From contig CAZCGE010000051.1 of NCBI GenBank assembly GCA_964498125.1, positions 14,794-78,793 on the forward strand: a stretch of DNA of 64,000 nt. The letters run 5' to 3'. Under the pieces are notes generated by a model. The model had not been told where the DNA came from. It did no database searches and was given only the letters and a program-made list of their open reading frames with translations. The stretch is from CAMDBL01 sp964498125. GTDB taxonomy: Bacteria; Pseudomonadota; Alphaproteobacteria; Rhizobiales; Hyphomicrobiaceae. Position numbers and translations under genes: made by a program. Positions 54,244 to 62,968 of the stretch are shown piece by piece. Positions within the stretch are counted from its first letter, which is position 1; each line of letters starts with the position of its first letter.

Positions 54244-55125
54244 TTACCCCTTCACGAACGCCTGCGTCATCGCCAGAAAGGTCTCGAGCTGGTCGTGGTG
54301 CACCCAGTGGCCGGCGTCGTCGACGAATTCGAAGCGCGCCGTTGGCAGGTGCTGCGCGCGCCCGTCCTCGAACGGATTGGAGGCTTTGCTCTGCCGCCCG
54401 TAGATATGCAGCATCGGGCAGGTGATGCGGGCCCACAGCTGATGCACTTCGGGCTCGGTCAGGTCGTGCGGCGCCCAAACGCGGAAGTACTTGTCGAACT
54501 TCCAGCTGCAGGTACCGTCCTCGTTCTGCACCACGCCGTGCTCGGTCAGGTGGCGCACCTGCTCCGCACTCAGATGGCTATTGGCCTCCTGCATGCGCCG
54601 GGCCGCCTCCTCGAGCGAGGCATAACGCTTGGGCTCCCGGCCGGCGCGACCGCGTTTGTCCTCGATCCAGGTGGCAAGGCGCTGCCCGACCGGCTTGCCG
54701 GCCCGGTCGGCCAGGATCTTCGGTGACCAGCCGAGCCCCTCGATGGCGACGACGCGCGCAACATTGTCGGGATAGATGCCGGCGTAGCGCAGCGAAATGA
54801 TACCGCCATAGGAATGTGCCACAATCGTCACCGGCGCGAGTTTCAGCTGGTGGATCAGCTGGGCCAGATCGTAGATGAAGCTGGTGCTGGCATAGCTGCC
54901 GTCGGGCGACCAGGCGCTGTCGCCATGCCCACGCCAGTCCGGCGCGATCACATGCCAATTGTGGCTCATGCGGGCCGCCACCCAGTCCCAGCTGCGACAG
55001 TGATCGCGGCCGCCATGCAGCAGCAGCAAGGGTGGCGCCGAGGGATTGCCCCAGTCGGCGTAATGCAGCTTGAGACGCTGCGAGGTGTAGAAGCGTGAGG
55101 TCGGTCCGGCGCGGTCGGAGATCAT
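54244..55125 (-). CDS. Alpha/beta hydrolase
   Basis: 293 residues from ATG 55125 (MISDRAGPTSRFYTSQRLKL). Oxyanion LLLLHGGRDHCRSWDW, nucleophile elbow VAHSYGGIISLRYAG (Ser in HSYGG), acid region LHIYGRQSKASNP, and catalytic His in VDDAGHWVHHDQLETF. Typical esterase/dehalogenase-like fold without a signal peptide. Confidence 0.9.
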   Translation of the reverse strand: MISDRAGPTSRFYTSQRLKLHYADWGNPSAPPLLLLHGGRDHCRSWDWVAARMSHNWHVIAPDWRGHGDSAWSPDGSYASTSFIYDLAQLIHQLKLAPVTIVAHSYGGIISLRYAGIYPDNVARVVAIEGLGWSPKILADRAGKPVGQRLATWIEDKRGRAGREPKRYASLEEAARRMQEANSHLSAEQVRHLTEHGVVQNEDGTCSWKFDKYFRVWAPHDLTEPEVHQLWARITCPMLHIYGRQSKASNPFEDGRAQHLPTARFEFVDDAGHWVHHDQLETFLAMTQAFVKG

Positions 55126-55200
55126 CTGTGAAGGTTGTCCAATCCATGGATTTAACCGTAACATGCACCCATCCAGCGCACCGGCCAAGGGAGAACGATC

Positions 55201-56202
55201 ATGTCAGCACCCGATCTGACACGCCGCGCCGCCCTGCTTTCCGCCGGTGGCGCCGCCGTCGCCAGCACATTCGGGTTCCCGGGGCAAGCCAAGGCCAGGG
55301 CGCCGATCGCCGTCACCCAGACGCCCTATTTCTACCGCTTTCCGATCGGCGCCTTCCAGGCCAGCGTCGTCTCGGATGGGCCGCTGGTGCTCGGCGATCC
55401 CTCCGGCGCCTTCAAGGGGTTGCCCAAGGAGGAACTGGGCACGCTACTCGGCAGCAATTTCCTGCCCGCCGAAACTGTCGTGCTCGAGCAAAACGTGCTG
55501 GTGCTCAACACCGGGGTGAAGCTGGTGCTGTTCGACAGCGGCATGGGCCTCAAGAAGTTGTTCGGCACGACGACGGGTCGGCTGCCGCGCAGCCTCAAGG
55601 AAGCCCGCATCAAGCCCAGCGCCATCGACGCCATCATCATCAGCCATGCGCACATCGACCACATCGGCGGGCTGGTCGATGCGCGTGGCCAGCGCCTGTT
55701 CCTTAACGCCCAGGTGCACATCGCCAAGGCCGACTTCGACTTCTGGACCGACGAGGCCAAGCTGAAGGACGAGGCGCTGAAGGTCTTCGTCGCGCACGCG
55801 CGCCACAACCTGCTGCCGTATCGCAACCGCATGCTGTTTATCGAGGACGGCAAGGAGGTCGTGCCCGGAGTCCAGGCGATCGCCACGCCCGGTCACACGA
55901 TCGGCCACATGGCCTTCATGGTCACCTCGGGCAGCCAGTCAATATGCGTGATCGGCGACGTCGGCCACCACCCGATCCTGTCGATCGAGCGGCCGCGCCT
56001 GGAGTTCGCCTACGATACCGACCCCAAGCAGGCCGTCGCCTCGCGCATCAAGCTGCTGGACATGCTGGCAGCCCAGCGCATCCCGCTGATCGCCTACCAT
56101 TTCCCCTGGCCCGGTTACGGTCATGTCTCCAAGCAGGGCGAGGGCTACCGCTATCACCCCGCGCCGATGCACATCGTCCGTGTTCAACCGAAGAAGGCGT
56201 GA
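55201..56202 (+). CDS. Exported metallo-beta-lactamase-fold hydrolase
   Basis: 333 residues. N-terminus MSAPDLTRRAALLSAGGAAV is Tat-signal-like (twin Arg), cleaved near AKA-RAP. Zinc motif HAHIDHIGG, then IATPGHTIGHMAF with a second His, and VIGDVGHHPIL with the bridging Asp. Family includes glyoxalase II-like and quorum-quenching lactonases; the substrate is unknown. Confidence 0.9.
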   Translation: MSAPDLTRRAALLSAGGAAVASTFGFPGQAKARAPIAVTQTPYFYRFPIGAFQASVVSDGPLVLGDPSGAFKGLPKEELGTLLGSNFLPAETVVLEQNVLVLNTGVKLVLFDSGMGLKKLFGTTTGRLPRSLKEARIKPSAIDAIIISHAHIDHIGGLVDARGQRLFLNAQVHIAKADFDFWTDEAKLKDEALKVFVAHARHNLLPYRNRMLFIEDGKEVVPGVQAIATPGHTIGHMAFMVTSGSQSICVIGDVGHHPILSIERPRLEFAYDTDPKQAVASRIKLLDMLAAQRIPLIAYHFPWPGYGHVSKQGEGYRYHPAPMHIVRVQPKKA

Positions 56203-56211
56203 GGCCAAGGA

Positions 56212-57336
56212 TTACTTCGCCACGTAGCTGCGATGAATGAACTGGCCAGCCGTGCCATAAGCCGCCGAGAACATCGATGTGTCCGACGACCGCGTTTCCA
56301 GCTTGGCCTTGCCGGGCAACTCGCGCTCGTGCGCCTTGCCGGTCTCCGCCGCGGCCAGGAAGTCCTTGACGGCGCCGGTGGCGGGCGCGGGCCCGGTGGG
56401 TGCGGCGCGCTCGCTGATGGCTTCCGTCGCCGCCGCCGTCAGCACCTTGCCCCACATTTTGGCGAACAGGCCGTGCGATGGATAGGATTCAGCGCTGCTG
56501 ATGCGGCCGTTGACCGCGACGACGACACCAATGATGTCGCCGGCCGCCTCGCCCTTGGCCTGCAGCGCCGTCACAAATGCCGCGCGCGCCTGCTGCACTT
56601 TCTCATTCTCCAGCGTCAATTGCAGGCTGGTGGCCGACTGCGACGAAGTCACGCCGGAGCGCAGGCTGTCTGACAGCTTGCGTTGCGTCTCGGCGACCTT
56701 GTTCCAGATCTCAGTCTGGCCGTCCGCCCCGGGGCTGCGCACCGTCGAGCGCTGCTGCGGAATGCGCGGCTCGATGTTGGGCAGGCCCGCGGTGACGCCC
56801 AGCGACGCCCGCGGCGAATCTTCCGCCGGACCGGCCATCCCCGATACCGCCTGCTTGAGCGCCAGCTTGGCCTCGCGTGACGGCAGGGTATCGGTGGCGC
56901 TGGCGAAGCGGGCCACGTCCTCGCGACCGCGCGCCGACCAGCGCCCTTGCTCGACGCAGAACGAGGCGATCGGCACCTTGCCGGATTTCGCCGGCAACAA
57001 CAGGCTCACCGTCAGCACGCGATCCTGCTGGCCGCCCTTGACGATGTCCCCGGCCTGGATGAACACCTCCTGGCTTCCGGTGTTCTCCACGAACAGCTCG
57101 CTGACGCGGCCGGTCTCATAGACGTGCGCCGCCCCTTTGGCGAGCGCCTCCTGCAAGGTCAGCGGCACCGGCCCGGAGGCGGACTCGCCATGCAGAAAAT
57201 AAACGGCGAGATTCTCGTGTGCGAAGGGTCCTGATATTTTCATGGTGTCTGTCGCAAGGGCCAGGCCCGGCCCGCCGAGTGCGGTAACAACCAACGCAAC
57301 AGTGGCTGACAGAAACGTCCGGCGGTGCATGGCCAT
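56212..57336 (-). CDS. ARPP-1/DUF6569-like secreted protein
   Basis: 374 residues. Start MAMHRRTFLSATVALVVTAL, a Tat-like signal (RRTFLS) with cleavage near LALA-TDT. The core has the features of the ARPP-1 (DUF6569) domain: ELFVENTGSQEVFIQAGDIVKGGQQDRVLTVSLLLPAKSGKVPIASFCVEQGRWSARG. The second half is longer and more variable (helical, Ser/Gln-rich, about 165-374). ARPP-1 domains have been reported linked to ADP-ribose-related and conflict genes; there is no such neighbour here. Confidence 0.72.
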   Translation of the reverse strand: MAMHRRTFLSATVALVVTALGGPGLALATDTMKISGPFAHENLAVYFLHGESASGPVPLTLQEALAKGAAHVYETGRVSELFVENTGSQEVFIQAGDIVKGGQQDRVLTVSLLLPAKSGKVPIASFCVEQGRWSARGREDVARFASATDTLPSREAKLALKQAVSGMAGPAEDSPRASLGVTAGLPNIEPRIPQQRSTVRSPGADGQTEIWNKVAETQRKLSDSLRSGVTSSQSATSLQLTLENEKVQQARAAFVTALQAKGEAAGDIIGVVVAVNGRISSAESYPSHGLFAKMWGKVLTAAATEAISERAAPTGPAPATGAVKDFLAAAETGKAHERELPGKAKLETRSSDTSMFSAAYGTAGQFIHRSYVAK

Positions 57337-57495
57337 CCCTCCGCGCTCCTCTGTTGGAATTGAACGAGGCGCTCTGATAGGCGGGATTTGCGGCCCGCAT
57401 TCGAAGGCACAGCGGCGGCGCTGGGGTGCTTTGATGGCCGAAGCTGGGCGGTCTAAGGTTCTGGTGGAGCGAAGGCAATTTCCTCCACTGGTGCC

Positions 57496-58386
57496 TCACG
57501 CGCGCTCGATGCCAGCCATCCGCATCAGCACCGCGCAGATGGCGGCGGTGTCTTGCTGGCCGAGGCCGTTGGCGAGCGCGGCGGTGTAGAGCGGCAGGCT
57601 GGCGGTGAACATCGGCACCGGGCAGTCGATCGCATTGGCGAACTCGCCGATCACTTTCAGGTCCTTGCGGAACAGATCCATCGGCGCGGTCTGCACCGGC
57701 AAATAGGTGCCCGAGACCAGCATGTCCTTCCTCGCCTCCATGGCACGCGAGCCGCCGGCGCCGCCGATGATGACGTCGTAGGTGACGGCGGGGTCGAGGC
57801 CGGCCTTGCGGGCCAGCGCGAAAGCCTCGCCGGCCGCCGCGGTGTGGATCGCCACCAGATGATTGGCGATGAACTTCAGCTTGGAGCCGTTGCCGAACGC
57901 GCCGACGTAGTAGGGCGCGCGCGAAAATCCCTCGAACACCGGCAGGCATATGTCGTAGGCCGCCTTGTCACCGCTGGCGTAGACGAGGACGTCGCGGATC
58001 AAGGCGCGGTTGGCCGAGCCCGACAGCGGACAGTCGAGCATGGTGATGCCGGCTGACTTCAGCCTGTCGAACGCGAGCGCCTTGTCCTCCAGCGTCAGCG
58101 TGCTGGTCTCGGCAATGATGCGGCCGGGCTTCGGCGCCTTGACCAGTTCGTCGACGACGCTCGCCAGCGCCTTGGCGGACGGCATCGAGGTGATGACGAC
58201 CTCGGCCGCGGCCAGCACTTCGGCGTTGGATGAAGCCAGCATGCCGCCGAGCTTCCTCAGGTTGGCCTTCGCCGCCGGCGCGATATCGTGGCCGACGACG
58301 CGAAAACCGGCCTCGACCAAGTTCTTGGCCATCGCCGAGCCGATAATGCCGACACCGATGATGCCGGCCGTGCCTTTAGTTGCCAT
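57496..58386 (-). CDS. NAD(P)-dependent 3-hydroxyisobutyrate dehydrogenase-family protein
   Basis: 296 residues from ATG 58386 (MATKGTAGIIGVGIIGSAMA), with GGAG upstream. Rossmann loop GVGIIGSAMAKN, substrate-binding LDCPLSGSANRALIRDVLVYASGD, catalytic Lys in GNGSKLKFIANHL, and the C-terminal DLFRKDLKVIGEFAN. It is a second member of this family in the window (see 34427-35341), not closely similar. Confidence 0.9.
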   Translation of the reverse strand: MATKGTAGIIGVGIIGSAMAKNLVEAGFRVVGHDIAPAAKANLRKLGGMLASSNAEVLAAAEVVITSMPSAKALASVVDELVKAPKPGRIIAETSTLTLEDKALAFDRLKSAGITMLDCPLSGSANRALIRDVLVYASGDKAAYDICLPVFEGFSRAPYYVGAFGNGSKLKFIANHLVAIHTAAAGEAFALARKAGLDPAVTYDVIIGGAGGSRAMEARKDMLVSGTYLPVQTAPMDLFRKDLKVIGEFANAIDCPVPMFTASLPLYTAALANGLGQQDTAAICAVLMRMAGIERA

Positions 58387-58568
58387 CGCCACGTCTCCTC
58401 GATTGGTGTTGGTTGTCGCGCGGCGAGATCGAAGTATCGGGCGACCTTCCTCCTCACTGCGCCTGGCCGGCGAGAGGGCCAGCCTCCCGACATCAACACT
58501 ATGCTCAGTTGCCCTCCGCGCCAACAGAGCCGCACCCAAGGCGACCTGGGCGACATGCAGAGGATTTC

Positions 58569-58916
58569 TCAGCTCCTGGGAACGTGGCGCGCCAGGTCCA
58601 GTATAGGGGTCAGACCCGCAGGGTCTGACCCCGGCGAGGTGGTCGCAATGGCCTTGGCCGCAATCCTGTCGAGGTGTGCCGTCAATGCCGCGGCATCGGC
58701 GAACTCCTTGTAGGCGCCACGCTCGAGCGCCGCCGTGCCGATGCGCGCTGCCGTCCGCAGAGCCTCGAGCTTGGCCGCTTTCTCGGCCTCACGCGCCTCG
58801 ACCAGCCGCAGGCCTTCGCGCAGAACCTCGCTTGCGTTCTGATAACGACCACTCTCGACCAGCGCTTCGATCAGGCTCGACTGATGGTCGGTCAGCACAA
58901 CGTTGCGAGTGGGCAT
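58569..58916 (-). CDS. Orphan ParD-like antitoxin whose tail is a palindromic element
   Basis: 115 residues from ATG 58916 (MPTRNVVLTDHQSSLIEALV). RHH ParD head and a normal helical tail to about AHLDRIAAKAIATT. The last stretch, SPGSDPAGLTPILDLARHVPRS, is encoded by the palindrome at 58606-58632 and the sequence after it. No parE gene follows on this strand, where it would normally overlap the stop. Confidence 0.82.
   Translation of the reverse strand: MPTRNVVLTDHQSSLIEALVESGRYQNASEVLREGLRLVEAREAEKAAKLEALRTAARIGTAALERGAYKEFADAAALTAHLDRIAAKAIATTSPGSDPAGLTPILDLARHVPRS
58606..58632. repeat. GGGGTCAG palindromic element in parD
   Basis: GGGGTCAGACCC, GCA, GGGTCTGACCCC. It is identical to alaS copy 2 except for one base. 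It provides the codons for the C-terminal GSDPAGLTP of the ParD-like protein. Confidence 0.9.
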
Positions 58917-58950
58917 CGGTTCATCTCCTCGCGGGGCACAGTGTAGCACG

Positions 58951-58969
58951 ATTGGCATAATATGCCAAT
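58951..58969. promoter_or_regulatory. Probable operator of the orphan ParD
   Basis: A 19-bp palindrome, ATTGGCATA, one central A, TATGCCAAT, 35 bases upstream of the ParD start. The element remained intact although the toxin gene has gone. Confidence 0.65.
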
Positions 58970-59013
58970 GATCGCGGGCCCGATGGAACAAGGCCATTGC
59001 CGCGCAGCGTCTC

Positions 59014-59901
59014 TCACAACCCGTACAGCCTTGCCGCGGTATCGTGCAGGATGGCGCGCCGCTCGGCCTGCGAGCAGCGCGACAGGCAGGCCTGCACGAC
59101 CCGGATCAGCTCCGCATAGCTCACCCACATGCCTTCGATCGGGAAGTTGGAGCCGAACAGGCAGCGGGCGGCGCCGAACAGCTCGATCGTCTCCTCGATG
59201 ATCGGCCGCCAGCTCGCCTCGCGGGCCGCCCGCTCGAATGTACCGATGCCGGAGATCTTGACCATCAGGTTGGGGCACCCGGCCAGCGCTTTCATGCCTT
59301 TGCGCCACAGCGCGACACCGTCCGGGCTGGTGTCCTGCAACATGCCGGCGTGCAGCAGAACGAATGTCGTTTCCGGAAAATCCCGCACCAGCTTCAACGC
59401 ATTGTCCATCTGCTGGGCGAACACCTGCAGCTCGAACATCAGCTTGCGCTTTTCGATCTCCTTCAGCCCGCGCCGCCAGGCTGCATCATGCATCACGTCG
59501 GGCCGGTCGGCGAAGCGGTACTGCGGGTTTTCGTGCCAGTGGATCTGCTGGCGGATGGCGCGCGTGTTGGAGCACGCCACGAGCTGATCCAGGACCTCAC
59601 CGACATCGGGTTGCAACAGATTGGCGTAGGACGAAAGCGCGTGCGGAAAACCGTGTGCGTCGGCCTCCGACTGCACCCATTTCGCTTCCTCGACCTCCAT
59701 GCCGGGTGCGACGTTGACCTGCATGTAGACCGACTTGACCACCCCGTTGGGAACGACATCGGCCATGAAGTCCTTGGCCAGATAGTCTTTCCTGATCGAC
59801 TGGTAGTCACCGAAAATCCGCTGCACCGGCGGGCCATTCAGCCAGGCGGTCGCGGCCAGGCGCCAGATATGGTGATGCGAGTCGATGATGGGGCCGGACA
59901 T
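59014..59901 (-). CDS. Amidohydrolase-2-family TIM-barrel hydrolase
   Basis: 295 residues from ATG 59901 (MSGPIIDSHHHIWRLAATAW). HxH in DSHHHIW at the first strand, metal and substrate His in QIHWHENPQ and LLHAGM, and the C-terminal GSNFPIEGMWVSY, which occupies the family's conserved Asp/Asn position. Related to gamma-lactone (e.g. fuconolactone) and decarboxylase-type enzymes; the substrate is unknown. Confidence 0.88.
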   Translation of the reverse strand: MSGPIIDSHHHIWRLAATAWLNGPPVQRIFGDYQSIRKDYLAKDFMADVVPNGVVKSVYMQVNVAPGMEVEEAKWVQSEADAHGFPHALSSYANLLQPDVGEVLDQLVACSNTRAIRQQIHWHENPQYRFADRPDVMHDAAWRRGLKEIEKRKLMFELQVFAQQMDNALKLVRDFPETTFVLLHAGMLQDTSPDGVALWRKGMKALAGCPNLMVKISGIGTFERAAREASWRPIIEETIELFGAARCLFGSNFPIEGMWVSYAELIRVVQACLSRCSQAERRAILHDTAARLYGL

Positions 59902-60043
59902 GGTGCTGATCCTCCAGGCGCCGCTTGGCCGTGACAAAGCAGCTCGATTGCCGACAGCCTAGGTTGCGGCGTGAGCGTGTTCAAGGATGCTGCTGTCGAG
60001 GCGTCTTGCGACCCGCGCTCGCACGACCACGGCGGCGGCCAAC

Positions 60044-60075
60044 AAAAAGCCCGCAGCCGGGGGGAGGCTGCGGGC
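60044..60075 (-). terminator. Intrinsic terminator of the candidate small RNA
   Basis: GCCCGCAGCC (60049-60058) pairs with GGCTGCGGGC (60066-60075), a 10-bp GC stem with a 7-nt loop, followed on the minus strand by five U. It can also catch readthrough from the ATPase gene upstream. Confidence 0.85.
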
Positions 60076-60127
60076 GTATGCGTGGTGCCACTAGGGGGGG
60101 GATAGGTGGGTCGGCACCACGGTCTAG
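60044..60127 (-). ncRNA. Candidate small RNA with C-rich loops
   Basis: On the minus strand, a promoter (60134-60162) is followed by a stem GTGGTGCC/GGCACCAC (60113-60120 with 60082-60089) with a C-rich loop (CCTATCCCCCCCCTAG). Then comes a strong intrinsic terminator (60049-60075, 10-bp stem, loop TCCCCCC, then TTTTT at 60044-60048). This is an independent transcription unit of about 84 nt with no open frame. C-rich loops able to pair with ribosome-binding sites are a feature of some alphaproteobacterial small RNAs. Confidence 0.6.
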
Positions 60128-60133
60128 AACCCC

Positions 60134-60162
60134 ATAAAATACCAAATGCAGTGAACTAGCAA
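60134..60162 (-). promoter_or_regulatory. Promoter of the candidate small RNA
   Basis: Minus-strand TTGCTA (60157-60162), 17-nt spacer, TTTTAT (60134-60139), located about seven bases before the inferred 5' end at 60127. The surrounding sequence is clearly AT-rich against the GC background. Confidence 0.55.
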
Positions 60163-60366
60163 GACCCACAATTCGCCAAAAAATACGATTTCATGAAAAT
60201 AATTGCCCTGCCGTTATGCGATGTCTCGTTTTGGGGCAGTTGCCGCGTTCAGACAAAGGTGCCGCCGTTATTGGACCTATGTCTGACTGAACATAAGGCG
60301 AAGGTCTGTCGTCTTGGGCTTGCCCATTCTCGCGATGGCGGCGGTGTCGGCCCACCATGCCAGAGT

Positions 60367-62736
60367 TCAGTACGAGTTGCCCCGCAGGTCGATGCGGCCA
60401 AGCCGCAAGGCGTTGGCGATCACGCTGACCGAAGACAGCGACATGGCCGCCGCCGCAACGATCGGCGACAGCAGAATGCCGAATAGCGGATAGAGCACGC
60501 CCGCCGCGATCGGCACGCCGGCGACGTTGTAGGCAAAGGCAAACACCAGATTCTGCCGGATATTGCGCATCGTCGCCTGCGACAGATGCCGCGCCCGCAC
60601 GATGCCGTTGAGATCGCCTTTCACCAGCGTGACACCGGCGCTCTGGATGGCGATATCGGTGCCGGTGCCCATGGCGATGCCGACATCGGCCGCCGCCAAG
60701 GCCGGCGCATCGTTGATGCCGTCGCTGGCCATGGCCACCACGCAGCCTTGCGCCTGCAAGCGTGCCACCGCCGCGGCCTTGTCCTGCGGCAGCACCTCGG
60801 CCTCGACCTCGGTAATGCCGAGGCGTCGCGCCACCGCGTCGGCGGTCATGCGATTGTCACCCGTCAGCATGACCACCCGGATGCGATCGCGGCGCAGCGC
60901 GTCGAGCGCGCCGGCCGCCGTCGCCTTGATCGGATCGGCGATGGCCAGCACCGCCGCCAATTTCCCATCGATGGCCGCGAAAATCGCCGTGGCGCCATCC
61001 CGGCGCAGGGCATCGGCCTGCCCCGTCAACGGTGCCGCATCGATACCGAGCTCTCGCAGATAGCCGGCGCTGCCTACGGCTATGCGCCGCCGCTCCGCCA
61101 TGCCGACGGCGCCCTTGCCGCTCGCCGCTGCAAAGCCGCGCACGGCCGGGATGAGCAGCTTGCGAGCCTCGGCGGCGGTCACGATGGCGCGCGCCAAGGG
61201 GTGCTCGCTGGCGCGCTCGACACTGGCAACCAAACGCAGCACGTCGGCGTCGACGAAGCCCTCGGCCACCACGAGACCCGTAACCTCCGGCCGGCCTTCG
61301 GTCAGCGTGCCGGTCTTGTCGATAACCAGCGTATCGACCCTCTCCAGGCGCTCCAGGGCCTCGGCACTCCTGATCAGGATGCCGCTTGCCGCGCCGCGAC
61401 CCATGCCGACCATGACCGACATCGGCGTCGCCAGCCCCAGGGCGCACGGACAGGCGATGATCAGCACGGCCACGGCGGCGATCAGCGCGAAGCTGAAGCG
61501 TGGCTCGGGACCGAGCAGCATCCAGGCCGCAAACGCCAGCCCGGCGGCGGCCATGACGGCGGGAACGAACCAGCCGGCCACCTGATCGGCGAGCCGCTGG
61601 ATCGGCGCGCGGCTGCGCTGCGCCTCGGCCACCGCCTGGACGATGCGCGCCAGCATGGTGTCGCGGCCAACCCGCTTGGCCTCGACCACGAGACCGCCGC
61701 TCTGGTTGATGGTGCCGCCGATGACGGCATCGCCCCGCCGCTTGGTGACCGGCATGGGCTCGCCCGTCACCATTGACTCGTCGACCGCGCTCTCGCCTTC
61801 GACGACGGCGGCATCCACCGGCACTTTTTCGCCCGGCCGGATGCGCAGGCGATCGCCGACCGCGACGGCCTCCAGTGCCACCTCCGCCTCCGTCCCATCG
61901 GCGCCCAGCCGCCGCGCCGTCCTCGGCACCAGTCCCAGTAGCGCGCGAATGGCGCCGCCGGTGCTATCGCGGGCGCGCAATTCCAGCACCTGCCCCAGCA
62001 GTACCAGCACGGTGATGACGGCGGCGGCCTCGAAGTAGACCGCGACGGCGCCGTCATGGCCGCGCAAGACTGGCGGAAATGCCGCCGGCAGCAGCGTGGC
62101 AATCACGCTATAGAGGTAGGCGGCGCCGGTGCCGATGGCGATCAGCGTGAACATGTTGAGCTGGCGCGTGACGAGCGAGAGCCAGCCGCGCACGAAGAAG
62201 GGCCAGCCGGCCCAGAGCACGACAGGAGTGGCCAGGGCGAGCTGCACCAGGTTCGACGTGTTGGGCGCCAGCAGATGGCGGCCCAGAATGTGACTGCCCA
62301 TCTCGAGTGCGAAAATCAGCAGCGCGAGCGGCAACCCGATCCACAGTCGCTGGGTGAAATCGATCAGCTCATGATTGGGCCCCGCCTGCAGCGTGACCAT
62401 CTCGGGATCGAGCGCCATGCCGCAGATCGGGCACGAACCGGGCCCCGCCTGGCGGATCTCGGGGTGCATCGGGCAGGTGTACATGGCAGTGGCATCGACC
62501 GGCGCGGCAGGCGCGACCGCGGCGCCGCCGAGATACCGCGCGGGATCGGCGAGAAACTTGTCGCGGCAGCCCGCGGCGCAGAAATAATAGGTCTGCCCGG
62601 CGTGGACCGCGGTGTGTTGGGCGGTCGCTGGATCGACAGCCATGCCGCAGACGGGATCTGTCGCGGCGGCGGCTGCGACATGACGGTGATCCTGGCCAAG
62701 CGCCGCACGCCCCTCGCGGCCCAATTCGACGCTCAT
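60367..62736 (-). CDS. Copper-type P1B-ATPase with YHS and HMBD domains
   Basis: 789 residues from ATG 62736 (MSVELGREGRAALGQDHRHV). N-terminus: a His-rich lead, a YHS domain (DPVCGMAVDPATAQ...YYFCAAGCRDKFLADP), then the heavy-metal-binding motif YTCPMHPEIRQAGPGSCPICGM. Then the ATPase core: membrane CPC in IACPCALGLATP, DKTGTLTEGRP phosphorylation site, SEHPLARAI, and MASDGINDAPALAAADVGIAMGTGTD. The YHS plus HMBD front end is typical of CopA-like exporters in this class. No classical HMA domain. Confidence 0.93.
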   Translation of the reverse strand: MSVELGREGRAALGQDHRHVAAAAATDPVCGMAVDPATAQHTAVHAGQTYYFCAAGCRDKFLADPARYLGGAAVAPAAPVDATAMYTCPMHPEIRQAGPGSCPICGMALDPEMVTLQAGPNHELIDFTQRLWIGLPLALLIFALEMGSHILGRHLLAPNTSNLVQLALATPVVLWAGWPFFVRGWLSLVTRQLNMFTLIAIGTGAAYLYSVIATLLPAAFPPVLRGHDGAVAVYFEAAAVITVLVLLGQVLELRARDSTGGAIRALLGLVPRTARRLGADGTEAEVALEAVAVGDRLRIRPGEKVPVDAAVVEGESAVDESMVTGEPMPVTKRRGDAVIGGTINQSGGLVVEAKRVGRDTMLARIVQAVAEAQRSRAPIQRLADQVAGWFVPAVMAAAGLAFAAWMLLGPEPRFSFALIAAVAVLIIACPCALGLATPMSVMVGMGRGAASGILIRSAEALERLERVDTLVIDKTGTLTEGRPEVTGLVVAEGFVDADVLRLVASVERASEHPLARAIVTAAEARKLLIPAVRGFAAASGKGAVGMAERRRIAVGSAGYLRELGIDAAPLTGQADALRRDGATAIFAAIDGKLAAVLAIADPIKATAAGALDALRRDRIRVVMLTGDNRMTADAVARRLGITEVEAEVLPQDKAAAVARLQAQGCVVAMASDGINDAPALAAADVGIAMGTGTDIAIQSAGVTLVKGDLNGIVRARHLSQATMRNIRQNLVFAFAYNVAGVPIAAGVLYPLFGILLSPIVAAAAMSLSSVSVIANALRLGRIDLRGNSY

Positions 62737-62968
62737 TGCCAACGGTCTCCGGGTGCAGCGCTTGCGATACGCCATTGATGTGCGGCGCAGGACCTCATGT
62801 ATGAAGGTGATATCCGGGGCGGGCAACGTCAAGCATGGCCCGACTTGCATGGCCAAACTTGCCGAGACGGTCGGCCTCGGCATTGCCGTTGGCTCAAATG
62901 TGCATGGCGGCGCGATCGACGCTCACGCCAGCGTTGCAATGCCGATCATCACCGGATGGACCCGGGCT

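Noticed and set aside
62737..62840. CueR-type copper promoter before the P1B-ATPase
   Set aside because: A TTGACG string is present on the minus strand but no symmetrical CueR dyad or 19-20 nt spacing is evident.
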